This document shows, piece by piece, positions 20,977-33,187 of a DNA stretch of 64,000 bases (positions are counted from its first letter, which is position 1; every line of letters begins with the position of its first letter). This DNA comes from Diplolepis rosae (lineage: Eukaryota; Arthropoda; Insecta; Hymenoptera; Diplolepididae): assembly GCA_030998225.1 (NCBI GenBank), contig JAPYXD010000701.1, positions 10,462,501 through 10,526,500 on the forward strand, given 5' to 3'. A program made the translations under genes and the position numbers. The notes beneath the pieces are model-generated. The model was given only the letters and a program-made list of their open reading frames with translations. It searched no databases and had not been told where the DNA came from.

Positions 20977-22344
20977 ATAAATTTGAAGTGAGGACGTACT
21001 TTTCAATTGCATCTGGTTGCTAAAGAAAGGGACCTTTGTTTATTTATTCTAACTTGATTTTGGCGTTTAGAAAAAATGTTTCGTAATTCAAGAAACATGT
21101 ATTGAAACCTTATAAGTGGATTTTCGCAAGTTCCATCAGAATCGGGATGCTGAATTTACTATTTGCAATCAGCGATCTTTCTCTTCTGTCCTTTTTCTTT
21201 TTTTGTTCCCTCTTAAAAGGAGACAATAGTAAAAAAAGGCTTTACCTCTGTCGAGGTGATGAACCAATGCTTCAAACAGAATTGCCAATGCAATTTCTCG
21301 CCTTGTTAATCGAGAAAATTGGGTAAAATTGCTCAACCTTTTCTCATACGTACCGATAATTTAAATCAGAAACGTGGAAAGTTGATTTAAATTCAAGCAC
21401 ATTCTCACAAAATGAAAGATTTGCCAATGATAAATTTAAAAAAAAACTAAAATTTCAGACAAAAATTTTAAATCCCAACCGCTAGCATGGTTTGCTTCTG
21501 TGCTAAATTTCTCAAATATTAAAAAGACATTAAATTCTATTATATCGTTAAACTTTGCATAAAGGATAGGAAAACTCCTTAAAAATCGAAATATATGAGA
21601 AATAAAATAAACATTTCATGCAATTTTTCGGAAAATTTCGAAAATTTAGCTCAGATATGAACCATGAAAGCAGTTAATATTTCTCAATGTCGATAAGTTG
21701 AGGTTTGCGTACAGACTACCACTTGTGTAGTAATTATTATTATACCTCTTATTAAAATTTGAGAAAATTATATAATTTATCAATCCTCTTTCAAGTTTTG
21801 TCCATAATTTATAAATGCCAAGCTCTTTGTATCATTTTAAATTATAGAGTGCGGATTTACAGAGTAGTTTTTTAAACGACTTCATCTTTATAAAAGATAT
21901 AATGGGTCGAAAGCAGGTATTCACTTTTTCCGAGTTTTTTGTTGAGATTGTATAGTGAAAGGGCGGCACGCATGAAACAAATGCCTTCCAAAGAAGGGAA
22001 AGACAAGGTGCGAAACCGGCAAGTCGATTTTGCTCCATAGGACACGATTTTATATCAAGTACACACGTACCAACATGCCAATCGCGCACGCGACGTCGCC
22101 GACCTTGTGAATCAACCATGAGACCCTCTTTTTTCTCACGTCCAGCTGCTTCCGCTTCACCCACTATTACTACACTAGAAGCAAGAACGTATGAACATGC
22201 ATTGTTTGAATTGTTTCTCATGAGTAATCTTGTAGACTGTCAATTCTCACTGCGAATTACTATTACTATGCAAATTTCATCTCATCAAATTCTTCTTTTT
22301 AGTCTAAAATTCTTTCTTCTAACAATCGAACTTGTGTATTCAGG
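20977..22344. other. unassigned stretch with a GC-elevated island at 21955-22205
   Basis: The island is richer in CpG ('cgcgcacgcgacgtcgccg' near 22083) than anything for many kilobases. Overlapping open frames exist on both strands (21832-22221 minus, 22118-22381 plus), but neither has a recognisable domain. It could be a regulatory element or an untranslated exon. Confidence 0.3.
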
Positions 22345-23215
22345 GAGAAAAAAAAATCTGTTACATTTACTGAGTCTATAAGTAAAAATAGTGAGAGCAT
22401 GACATTTCTGTAAATTTAGCAGATATTTCAGTACAATTCACTGTTGTTTTTGTAAATGCAAAACAATGTTAGAAATTTCTGTATTAAACTTCCATTACAA
22501 GTAAATGGAAGTTATTTCCAGTAATGTGTATTATTAATAATAAATTTAAAATACTTTCACCTTAAAAAATACAAACTTTCATTTGAATTTTAATACAGAT
22601 GTGTACATATTTTAATAATGTCTGTTAATTTTAATATATTTTGATTGGAAAGTTATTAAATTTAATATGAATGTATATTAATTTTTTATAATATGCAAAT
22701 CTATTAATTTTAATTTACCACTTGTATATTACAGTCTATTAAAATTAATAAGATTTTTAACAGTGCAGATTTGTCGATAAATAATACATAAATGTCTGTC
22801 GAATTCGGATTTTGAAGAAAATTTCTTATTCTGTAAATTTAACAGGTATTTCTGTAATTATTATCGACAAATTGATTTATTCCCTAAATCTGAATTCGTT
22901 TATAGTGAGAAACTAAATAAATTCTGAATAGATCAGTAGTCATACGCTAGAATCAGTAGGAAATAACTGATAATTAGTCGAAAATTTTATCAAATTTAAT
23001 TAGCGGCTCTCTTTTTAGTAAGAAATTTGTAGATAAAAATTAGAAAAATGCCCATTAAATTCATAGAATGAGAACGTTTTTTTTAAATTTTATTTCAACA
23101 GGCATTTCTGTAGTATTTATCCACAAATCTGTTATGTTTACAAAAAAAAGTGAACTTTAGTGAAATGTTTGTTCAATTGCAAAAATTGTATGCTATCACT
23201 ATTTTAAATATTTAT
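22345..23215. mobile_element. CTGTTRCATTTACTGA-type MITE with a nested element
   Basis: Left end region 'aatctgttacatttactgag' as in 42933-43281. Its middle is split by an AT-rich MITE (22464-22765), and the right part (from about 22766) contains 'tgtaaatttaacaggta', the uninterrupted site matching the 10.7-kb nest. The right part appears internally duplicated (aacaggtatttctgta at 22840, aacaggcatttctgta at 23097). The outer right end is diffuse. Confidence 0.65.
22464..22765 (+). mobile_element. AT-rich MITE nested in another MITE
   Basis: Same family as 4602-4891, opposite orientation: starts 'aatgttagaaatttctg' and ends 'gatttttaacagtg'. The host sequence resumes with 'gatttgtcgataaata', which is continuous in 42933-43281. 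Confidence 0.7.
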
Positions 23216-24845
23216 TATTGACGATTGAACTTTATTTATATACATGAACACTATTTTTTCAAAAGTCTTGGCATTTTTATAAATGAGAGATTATATTCTA
23301 AGGAAGAAAATGTTCCGCAACTTGACCGCGTTCAAAATTTGAATATACTCGTAATTAAATAATACCAAAGATGGTTATTTGTATAAGTTTTAAAATTATT
23401 TCAGGAATTAAAACGTTAATTTTCAAAAATTTCGAGAATAAAAGTTTTTGAATAAACCATTTCTAAACGGTTAAAATTCAGTATGGAAAATAATTTTCAC
23501 TCTTCTCAACGACATCATGATTAATAATAATGTTATTTCTTAAAGTCTAATTAAATATTTCTTCCCACGACCGGTTTTTTGAAACATAAAAATTAAAAGA
23601 TAGATGATTTTTTATTTAAATCAAAACATAAAAAGTTCTTTGAAAGAAGTGACAATTTTTACATCCATGAAAAATTATACCCTCTATATATTTGGAATAA
23701 AAAATTTGTTCGATTTAAAATAAGATTCAGATTCAAGATAATACTACTTCTTCTCTAACTAGAAAGTTTTACAATTTAAAATATTCCCTCAAATATCGTT
23801 TCCTTTCAAATTTAAATACTCGTATATTTTAAAGCTTTAAAATAAAAAATGACTTATTTTTGAATAATTAAAAAGTTCAATTTGAGCGAGTAAAATAATT
23901 ATTTTCTTCAAAGTAAATTAACGTTTAAAAACTCGAAAATTTTAATTTATCTGAAGTGTTTACCCGTTGCACAGCTGACGAGTAAACCAAAGTACCGACA
24001 TAATCTGAAGTATTTTAAGTTAGTTAATCTGAAGCATTTTCGACTTGGTTCTTACAAAGACTTCAATTGATAGCGGTGCTACGAGTATTAAACCGTCTCA
24101 TCTTCATTTCTTGTGTATAATGGAAACTTGTGGCAGTAATTAGGTTAATTCTGTACGCAGTATATTGTTACATTTGACCTGTTTCATTTCGACAGTTGAC
24201 GTTTTCACGCCTACTTGATAAATAAAATAAAGGATAACGAACGTATCGATTACCCATATTTTATATTAACCTCTTTAAAAATGTATCGATGGATCATTTA
24301 ATCTGCCCTCCAAAATAAAAACGAAAATAGTTTCTTCGCATCTACATAAAACAGATGTGTCAAGGGGAAAAGGCAATTTTTAGTCAGACTTCCTGAACTT
24401 GAGGCCCAGAAACACTCACTATCACTTTTTGTCCCTCTTCTTATTTTAGAGTTCAAATTTAACGATGAATATACCTTGAAATATTTAAATTTGAAAATAA
24501 TATAAATTTAAAATGTTATTTATCTTGAAAAGATATTGGCAAATCTCTGGAAATTTTGGTTTTGATGTCCCTCACATTTTTAGTAAAATGATTTAGTCGT
24601 TTGCAAACAAATACAATAAAATATGGTATCCTAAACCAATTATTTTGGTAATTAATAATTAGATAATCCAGATAATATTTTGGGTGTGAATCTTTTTGAG
24701 AAGTTTAATTTTGACACAAAATGCTTCTGAACAAACATTGACATTATAGTCAGACTCACCACGATAAAAATCTGGCGAAATTTTCAGAGTAAAATAAATA
24801 TTTATGGGTAATTTCTAACCTCAATAGGGAATGGTATGTTTAAGC
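23216..24845. other. mostly unassigned AT-rich stretch
   Basis: At 23220-23500 a very decayed TTAA-family core can be traced ('gaaaatgttccgcaacttga', 'ctaaacggttaaaatt'). The remainder, including a less AT-rich part at about 23960-24200, shows no gene. Confidence 0.35.
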
Positions 24846-24849
24846 TTAA

Positions 24850-25489
24850 GGGGATCCACCACCTTTAATGTTTTTATTTTTTGAGATTAAACATTCCATA
24901 TAATTTTTTTTATGTTTAGTACCTTTATTTAGGAAGGTTTTGCGGGTTTTTGAAAATTCCAGCACCTTTTTGTATTTTTAAACTAAAACTTTTGAGTTTT
25001 TTGGGCATTTTTTTGGACATTTATTGACTTTGAATAACTTTCTTGTTTTTGAACCAATTGTCATGATTCTTTTTTTATTTTGTTCCTTACAATGTGTAGC
25101 AAATTTTTGGGTATGGAAAACACTCTAACTGAAAAATAACTACAAACAATTTTTTTTTATATTTTGGGATATTTTTATTTATTTTTTAATTTTATTTTAT
25201 TTGTAATTTTTTTCAGTCATGTTACCTTATTTTCCATACCCAAAAAGTTGCTACACATTGTAAGGAAGAAAATAAGAAAAGTATCGTGGTAAGTGGTTAA
25301 GAAACAAAAAAGTTACTTAATGTCAAAAAAATTCCCAAAAAACTCAAAATTTTGGTTTAAAAGTACATAAAGACGCTGAAATTTAAAAAAAAAACACCAA
25401 AACCTTTCTAAGTAAAGGTAATAAACATAAAAAAATTATAAGGAAGGTTTAAACTCAAAAAATAAAAATATTAAAGGTGGCGAATCTCC
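24850..25489. mobile_element. TTAA foldback, GGGGATCC family
   Basis: Starts GGGGATCCACCACCTTTAAT after TTAA (24846-24849) and ends 'attaaaggtggcgaatctcc' followed by TGAA, a one-base decay of TTAA. The arms mirror through 'ttgttccttacaatgtgtag'. Same family as 17547-18122. Confidence 0.8.
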
Positions 25490-25493
25490 TGAA

Positions 25494-26002
25494 GTATCTT
25501 GAGGGTGCCAAGGTGTAGCCATTCAAATATTTTATAATATAACGTTTATTTCACCAAAATTCATGTGACCGAGTTACCAGTTGCTCTAATTTTTATAACC
25601 AACTGACCTGGAACATATTTCGCCTAAAAATAACGGCGCCATAGTCAAAACAAACCAAACGGAATTTATAATCATTTAAATAAATATTTTTATTGTATGA
25701 GTTAAATTTGTCCCCTCTTATTTTTCGGTTGAATGTGATTTAGGTCAAATGGTTTTCTTGTAAGATAAAAATTCGGTTAAGTAGGATTCATGAGAAATAG
25801 TGATTCGTAACAATATAAAAACTATAACAAACAATTCGGAAAACCAATTATTAGGTTAAATAATGATTCGAAAATATAAAAATCCGGATAACTAGCCATC
25901 CAGAAATATAAACTTTAGGTTCTGTGATAGTTCGTGAATATGAAAATTAGAGTAATTGGTAAAATTTCGGTAAAATAAATTTGAGGAAATATCTCCTTAT
26001 GT
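25494..26002. other. unassigned AT-rich stretch
   Basis: Repeated short motifs such as 'ttcgtgaatatgaaaat' and 'ttcgaaaatataaaaat' (25800-25950) suggest a diverged simple array. No gene. Confidence 0.35.
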
Positions 26003-26004
26003 TA

Positions 26005-26205
26005 CACTGAGAGAACATTTTGTTTGAAAGAAATGAACATACCTTTGATATAAGTCCAAATAAGAAACTTGTTTGCATAAAAAAAAGTTTTTTTTTATTG
26101 AAACAAATTGTATTGAATTCAAGCAAATCGTTTTCTTGACATTTAAGATGCTTTATTTGAATCAAATAAAATTTGTTTGGACCAAAAAGAACTCTTCTCT
26201 CAGTG
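26005..26205. mobile_element. CACTGAGAG-ended MITE
   Basis: Starts CACTGAGAGAACATTTTG and ends 'ttctctcagtg'. TA precedes it and TG follows, a likely decay of TA. The interior is 'tttgaatcaaa'-type inverted motifs. 201 bp. A 132-codon minus-strand frame across it is incidental. Confidence 0.75.
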
Positions 26206-27520
26206 TGATTTTGATAATTAATAGAAATAATTGAATAAATAAAAAAATGTAAATTAGGTAAACACAAAAAATTTGACGTAAATATTAGTTTCTTATATTT
26301 ACAAAAAACGGTTAAACTATACCAAAATATCTCTAAAATCGACAAAATAAATGATATGTCCCTATTTTAACTATTTTTCCCCCGTATACGAAATTAAGAA
26401 ATATTTGAATAATAAATAATTCAATTTTCAAATTTTTTGAATAATTAACCAGATTATTAAATTGAAAAAAAAAAACTACAATAACTTGAAAGTGAAAGTT
26501 TACTTGTTAAATATAAAAATATCTTATCCGTAATTTAATAGTTACCCACAAAAGTGATGTAGACACGTGTTCTCTGTGTTTTCTATTTTTATGGAGAAGC
26601 AAGAGGCCATAAGGGATCCAACGAAGAACAGTATAAGTGCTTAACGAGTGTGTTTATAGTTAGCATAAAAGAATATGTACATAGCGTGTCGAGAAATTTT
26701 CACACAGCATAGTTTTATGGGATGTTGTTTGCTCTCATGTTGAGTTATTTCGATCACTCTGGACGGTAGGCTAGTGTACCAAGATGATTTCCTGAATGCA
26801 TGGAGACTAATAGTGAGGAAGAACCCGATTTAGCGAGACGAGACCAACAACCATCTTGAAAATGCCACTCTATCGTCAGCTCGCTGGACCGTGTAAAGAT
26901 AACAAAGTGAAAGAGAAAGAAACATCCCCAGTTCGCTGCATTGTAGAACTTCAAATCAGATCTACTAAAAAATTTGCATACACTCAGCAAAATATATGTT
27001 TAATCAAATCAAAATTTCTTTTGACCGAACAAAGAATTTTAACAGTTTTAAGCCATTTTAAACTCCCCCAAAAAATCCAAAAGATTCAAACCCCTAAGGG
27101 GTTGATCGTAGATTTTTTTAATTCAAAACTTTTTCTCTAATTAACAAAAAACGGGTGATTTTTTGGCGAAAATCGGACGTCAAGTTCGACTGGTGACCAT
27201 TTTGTCAAAATTTTTTTTTTTCGACAAGTTTCGATCAAGCGCCATAGAAACTAATGAATGAAAGAACTAATTTGGGATTTTTAATTTCGAATAACCCATT
27301 GAGGAACTGGAATGCTTAAACGTCTTTCACAAAACATTCTCCGGCAAACTACGTGTTTTTCTTCCATTTTAAATTAATTTTCAAATAAATTTTTGACGAT
27401 GCATCAATAAAATTATATACTTCCAGGTGCTAAAATTATTGAAAAAATATATGGATATAGCAAAGAGAAAAAAATTTTCAAAAAATACGCTTTTCTTCCT
27501 CCTTTGACTGTGACTAACCT
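26206..27520. other. unassigned stretch, partly unique
   Basis: GC is modestly raised at 26560-26960. Open frames at 26754-26990 (minus) and 26856-27140 (plus) overlap each other and show no domain. No promoter or splice evidence. Confidence 0.3.
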
Positions 27521-27524
27521 CTTA

Positions 27525-28531
27525 AGGGAATGTCTTACTTATCCGATCCCTACCTTACCAACGCTTTTTTTTCGCCCTTCGCATTTCTACAATTATTGAG
27601 ATATCAAGTTGAAACTTCAAGTAATTTAGTAAAAAGCAGTAAAGAACGTTTATCTGGTCCAAAATTTTTATAATTATAAAATAAAAATTTGTTGGAAATT
27701 TTTTTTCTCATGATTATAAAAATTTAGGAGCAGATAAACGTTCTTTAATGCTTTTTATTTAATTACTCCAAGTTTTGAGTCGATATCTCAATTAATGTGA
27801 AAATGCGAAGGGCGAGAAAAAAGTGTCGGTAAGGTAAGGATCGGATAATTAAGGTAGTTGTCGTGCCACAAAAATCCGTTCTCTGGAAAAAGAAGTTTTT
27901 CTATGATTTCAAGACTGGAAATTATATCATCATCCATGTCATATGTAAGGAAAGACACTCTTTTTAATGAAAAAATTTAAAAATAACAAAAAATAATTTT
28001 TTAATGTTTTTTGTAATAGGATTTTTCCTTACTATCGCTCTTTACCAATTTTTTGAAAATGATTCAAGTTTCTTAAATCATAGCTTATTTTTTCGGGGAA
28101 AATATTCTCTACAACTTGACCATTTCCAATTTTCGAAAATGAATAAATTATTATCAAATTCAGCAATTTGTTTATAAAACTTTTGTTTCGGAAAATTGAT
28201 TTTTAACGATTTCAGCCATTAAAGAATTTATTTTCAAAAATTGGAAATGGTCAAGTTGTAGAGAATATTTTCCCCGAAAAAATAAGCTATGATTTAAGAA
28301 ACTTGAATCATTTTCAAAAAATTGGTAAAGAGCGATAGTAAGAAAAAATCCTATTACAAAAAACATTATTAAAAAATTATTTTTCGTAATTTTTAAATGT
28401 TTTCATTAAAAAGAGTGTCTTTCTTTACATATGACACGGCTGATGATATAATTTCCAGTCTTGAAATCATAGAAAAACTTCTTTTTCCGGAGAACGAATT
28501 TTTGGCACGACAACTACCTTAAGACGTGGCC
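27525..28531. mobile_element. TTAA foldback, GGGAATGTC family, interrupted in its right terminal repeat
   Basis: Left TIR after TTAA (27521-27524) is GGGAATGTCTTACTTATCCG and continues 'atccctaccttacc'. The right TIR reads 'ggtaaggtaaggatcggataa', is then split by a second TTAA element, and resumes 'gacgtggcc' before TTAA (28532-28535). The left TIR itself shows what the unbroken right end looked like. Confidence 0.82.
27853..28518. mobile_element. TTAA foldback (GGTAGTTGTCGTGCC), nested, nearly perfect palindrome
   Basis: Left GGTAGTTGTCGTGCC and right GGCACGACAACTACC are exact inverses, with TTAA at 27849-27852 and 28519-28522. The whole 666 bp folds back with few mismatches: 'attctctacaacttgaccat' is mirrored by 'atggtcaagttgtagagaat'. 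The good symmetry suggests a younger copy. Open frames inside are by-products of the palindrome. Confidence 0.92.
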
Positions 28532-28535
28532 TTAA

Positions 28536-29816
28536 GGTAGTTATTGTAGTTATTTACATTGTCAATTATGTTTTATGAAAGAAAAAACATTATTTTTTAT
28601 GATCAAAATGTTTAATAGCTTTACAAAAGAATTTTCAGTTAATTTAACCATAGAATTTGTTTTACTCAACCAATTTTACTTAATTTAACAATTTAACTCA
28701 ATTTTACAAAATTCTATTAGTTTTAATCAAAAATATTGATATATTTAATAAAATGGTTTGGTTAGAACAGAACAAATTATTGAGCGCATGGATTAAGTGG
28801 ATCACAGGATCAAAAAAATAATTTCAGTTTACCCCAATATTTTTCTACAATAATGTATTTTTCTGACTGAAAATTTTGAACATAATGAATGAAAAATTAT
28901 CGGATGGCTGTAGACTTTAATTAGTTTCAACAAATTAGAAAATTTTAATTCAAATTTTTAAAGAATTTGACATTTTTTCTGTGGAAAAAAAGACGATTTG
29001 AACTGCACTAGGATTATTATTATAAAATGTGCTTTAATACTAAGATGACCCCCGTCCACGTCTTGCAAAAATCTGCGAAAATTCTGTTTTAAAAAATGAA
29101 TAACATAATTCAAAAGATTGATCGCGCAAATCAAACATGAATAAAATTGCGTGCAAAAATTTTCCCAATTTTTTGCATCGCGAATTATGCATCAAAAAAT
29201 CTGCAAAAATCCACAAATGTGTCTTCTATTGGAAAAAACAACCCTGATTTTATTCAAAATTGTCCTACGATTATTTTAGCTAAAAAAAAGCAAAAAACGA
29301 ACATGGTAAAATCCGCCATTACTCATTTAAAATGGCGGATAATGATCTGAAAATTTGGCAAAATCATCTCTTGCTCTACCTTTTCCATATGGTCGATGCA
29401 AAATTAAATTTGGTTTCAAGACCGATTTCACATGGAAACCCGGCTATGCCTTTTGGTCGTTTTTTTATATTTTGTGAGTTCGAACAGTTTCGAATTCTTG
29501 AAATTTTAAATTATACTTTTGTTTGGACTTCGAGATGAATTTGAATTTTTAGTGATACGGGAACGAATTTAATTTTGAATGGACCGAGATACTTGGTCAA
29601 GTCAAACAAAAATTTGGTTGAATCAAGCAAAATTTTGTTGAATCAACTGAAATATTTGTATGATTTAACCAAATCGTATCCAAACAAATCATCTTTGGAT
29701 GAAAGGAATAAATGCCATCGTTGAATCAACCAAAAGTTTTGTCATCCGTATAATAAGCATATTCTTTGGTTATTTAAATAAATTTTTGTTCGAGGAGCCA
29801 AATATATAGTAGAATA
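28536..29816. other. mostly unassigned; old repeat fragments
   Basis: Begins GGTAGTTATTGTAG right after a TTAA, possibly the end of a lost TTAA element. 'Tttggttgaatcaa' units occur at 29590-29800. An 'aatccgccattactcattta / aaatggcgga' hairpin lies at about 29310-29338. No gene. Confidence 0.35.
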
Positions 29817-29818
29817 TA

Positions 29819-30069
29819 CACTGAAAAAATAGTTCAATAAAGTTTATAGAACTGTTCAAGAGTTGAGGATACAGGCATTTACGGAACAGAGTTCTGGAAA
29901 ATTTACAGAACTTTTAAGAATAAAATTTGGAACATTCAGGAAAAATTATTGAATGCTCCGCATTTTATCCTGAAAAGTTCTGTACATTTTCCAGAACTCT
30001 GTTCCGTAAATGCCTATATCCTTAACTCTCGAACAGTTCTATAAACTTTATTGAACTATTTTTTCCGTG
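29819..30069. mobile_element. TA-flanked palindromic MITE, second copy
   Basis: Starts CACTGAAAAAATAGTTCAAT and ends 'aactattttttccgtg', with TA at 29817-29818 and 30070-30071. Same family as 2255-2507. The interior 'ggaacagagttctgg' is mirrored by 'ccagaactctgttcc'. 251 bp. Confidence 0.88.
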
Positions 30070-30071
30070 TA

Positions 30072-30784
30072 AAATGAAATATTTCTTATATAATAATAAT
30101 AATTTGGTCAGCCATATGATAAATGAATTTTTCGTTAATTCAACAAAATATTTGTTAAATTAACCAAATATTTTTCTAAGTGTAGCTTATGTGAATCTTC
30201 AGCCTCTGAGTTTGCTTATTAATCAGTAAAACGTGACTAATCCAGATTTAGAGAGTTTGAAATTTGATATACTTTTGAAATAATAAGGTGAAATAAAATA
30301 AATAATATTAGCACTATTATTCCAGGCGCCTCTTAGGCGACTTACAAACCACATCTGGAGCAGATCTATTGCATGAGTCTCCGCTTTGAATGATTTTTTT
30401 AAAAGCTTTTTAGCTTTGCCGTGACATTATTCCCATCTAGATTTCTTGCCACAAAAGGTCAACCAGTCGTTCATCCCACATAAAGCTGTTTCACGCAGAG
30501 ATCTAATATGTCTCACGACATTTAATTTGCATTCACGGAAGTGTATTATATTGCGATGATACAATATCGAGACTCACGTGCGGGGCTTTTATGTCTGAAT
30601 ATAGAATTCTAACAAGTCATGTGACTATGTACGATCTCGTACACATTTAGGGTGATTATAAACGGAAGTTACGGGTACTAGATAGGGAACTGGAATAATA
30701 GACACAAACAAGAAATTTCAAACTCCTATTTAGAGTTTATTTATATGTTTATATCAAGGGCTGTCCGGAAATCACAGAATTCAC
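30072..30784. other. unassigned, partly unique stretch
   Basis: Includes a fragment of ACTCTCTAAA-type repeat at about 30200-30260 and a GC-elevated patch at 30325-30600 without open frames. No gene recognised. Confidence 0.3.
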
Positions 30785-30788
30785 TTAA

Positions 30789-32410
30789 GGTACACTGAGA
30801 GGAAGTATTAGTCGTGGTTACCTATTTTTTTTTGTAAAAAAGAGTCACAAGTATTTTTTTTAGTCTGTATCATCTAAGCACCTTAGTTCTTACAGCAATA
30901 TTAACTGAGTAGCAATGATTTAAATTTTTAGTAAAACTTACAAAATCCGATTAGTCGGTCCGTTTTGTAGCCGCGACTATTTTCATGCATTCCCACATTG
31001 TATCGAGCTTATAATAGATGTTACCAATACGTTTTTGTAAAACTTACTAATTGCGTTAATTGCTTTTACTATTTTTCCAGTGTAATTATTACAAAAATAT
31101 ATATTTTTTCGAGATAACGGAGAAAAGTTGTACCAAAAACTATTCCAATATCTTAATTAGAAACTGATTAATTTTTTTCATCCGTACATGATTAAAATAG
31201 TAATTGCAACATTGAAAAAAATGTTAAATTTACCATTCTATCTATTTTAATTTTGTTAATGTCGATGGGAACTTTCTTAGGTTAGAATTGTTTAGGAGAA
31301 CAACTTTTTTAATTATTGTTTTTCAAAATGTAACAAAGGATGATAATTGTTGAGAGGTGTTTCATCAAAAACTGCACAACAGTTTACAGTTATACTTTAA
31401 AATTACCATGATTTAATTCTTCTCATTTTGATGAAGAACAAAAGCAAAATTTTAAGAAATCAATATATGTAACGATTTGAAAACGATTCAAAACAGTTGA
31501 TAAGCAGGTAAAATCTAATTCGTCTGTACAATAATTTCTTAAAGTTTACTATTAGCAAAGAATTACAAGTCATGTTTACACACGAAATATTGCATATGGA
31601 AATAAAATATTTATATTTCTCAAAATAAATGAATTTGATCAATTTTACAAAAAAAATTAGTAGCATTTACAAAATTTTTGGTACTGCTTACTAAAAGAAT
31701 ATAGTTGTGACCTTTTAGTCAGCACAACTAATAGACCTGATTTCTCTCAGTGTATGTTAGTTCGTTCACGAAAATTAGACCTCAGGCAAAAATAGATAAT
31801 TTTGCTTTCGAGAATAACAATATTATCGTTGATGGGCTAATTTGAAAGAGAAAAGATTATTTTTCATGAATAAAATTTGAAACAAAAAAATAATTTTATC
31901 AATAAATTTTATTTTTGACCCAACTTTTCTTCTTATCGCTTCAAGTCAAATTTCAAAAAATTATGCGATTCTAATAAATCACGGTTCATTATTTTAGGAA
32001 AAAGATTCTCTACAACTTGACCGTTTCCAATTTTTGAAAATGAATTCTGTAATGGCTGAAATTATAAAAAAACAATTTTTCAAAACAAAATTTTTATAAA
32101 CAAACTGCTGTATTTGATAATAATTAATTCAATTTCAAAAATAGGAAACGGTCATGTTGTAGAGAATCTTTTTCCTAAGAAAATGAATCGTGATTTATCA
32201 AAATCGCATCATTTTTAAAAATTTGGCTCGAAGCGATAAGAAAATAAGTTTGGGAAAATTTATTGATAAAATTATTTTTTGGTGTTTCAAATTTTATTCA
32301 TGAAAAAAAACTTTCTTCTTTCAAATTAGCCCTTCAATAATAATACTGCTATTTTTGAAAGCAAAATTATCTATTTTTGCCTGAGATCTAATTTCCATGA
32401 ACGAACTACC
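30789..32410. mobile_element. TTAA foldback (GGTAGTT family) split at its left tip
   Basis: TTAA at 30785-30788 and 32411-32414. The left terminus GGTA is separated from the rest (GTTCGTTCACGAAAATTAGA at about 31760) by a CACTGAG-type element. The right arm ends 'catgaacgaactacc'. The core 'attctctacaacttgaccg' is mirrored by 'cggtcatgttgtagagaat'. Confidence 0.82.
30793..31752. mobile_element. 960-bp CACTGAGAGG-ended element nested in the TTAA terminus
   Basis: Starts CACTGAGAGGAAGTATTAGT and ends 'gatttctctcagtg', with TA at 30791-30792 and 31753-31754. 'Ggaagtattagtcgtggtta' is matched inversely by 'gtcagcacaactaatag' near 31719. It is too short and too stop-rich to encode a transposase. 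Terminal sequence groups it with the 5916 and 26005 elements. Confidence 0.8.
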
Positions 32411-32414
32411 TTAA

Positions 32415-33185
32415 ATTAATGTGAACTGCAAATATAATTAAGTGAGTCAGATAAGTAATATATAAATTATTAATATATAAAATATGTTTTATTGTGCAAA
32501 AAAAATCAATTTGAGTCATTTTGACTGATTTTCCTATTATGATAATTTTATTATTTAATAATGAAAAGTAGTACCTATAGGTTGTATTGACCCTCAATTT
32601 AAATAAAATGGTATACGTTGTTAAAAAAATTGACTTTTCCAACAACGTACCATTTTATTTTATTATTTAATCTTATTTTTTTTCAATGATTAAAGGTATT
32701 TCCAAAAATAACATTTATTCAGTTTTTAACTGCAACAGAAAAAAAACATTCAATTATTTCAATGTATAATTTATTTTCAGTTAGACTATGATAATGCAGA
32801 GGGTTGTTATTCATTCTGGAAGTCTGAAAAGCAGGGAAATGTCAGGGATTAATTTTAATTTCTGGAAAAATATAAAGTTAGTAAAATTATATTGCTTAAA
32901 TTTTTTACTGTTTAAAAATTCATAAAAACATTTAAAGTATATCATAGGGAATAAGATATATTAATCTGGATAAATATAAAAACATACTCTATTGTTATAT
33001 GGATTGCCAAAAAAGTAAATTGAGTTAACCTTTTTACTTATTTTAAATAAAAAGTTTTAAAGTTAATTATTCTTCCACATTATAAAGCTTAAAATTGTCA
33101 TTGAGATGATTATTATATTATAATTTTGTTTGTCAATCAAATTAAATAAAATTTATAAATTGTGCAAATTTCACTAACTGTTTAT
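32415..33185. other. unassigned AT-rich stretch
   Basis: 'Aataaaatggtatacgttgtt' (32602) is mirrored by 'caacgtaccattttatt' (32642), a small hairpin. No gene seen. Confidence 0.35.
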
Positions 33186-33187
33186 TA

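Noticed and set aside
25947..26345. 132-codon minus-strand frame
   Set aside because: It crosses a CACTGAGAG MITE from end to end and is an AT-rich artefact.
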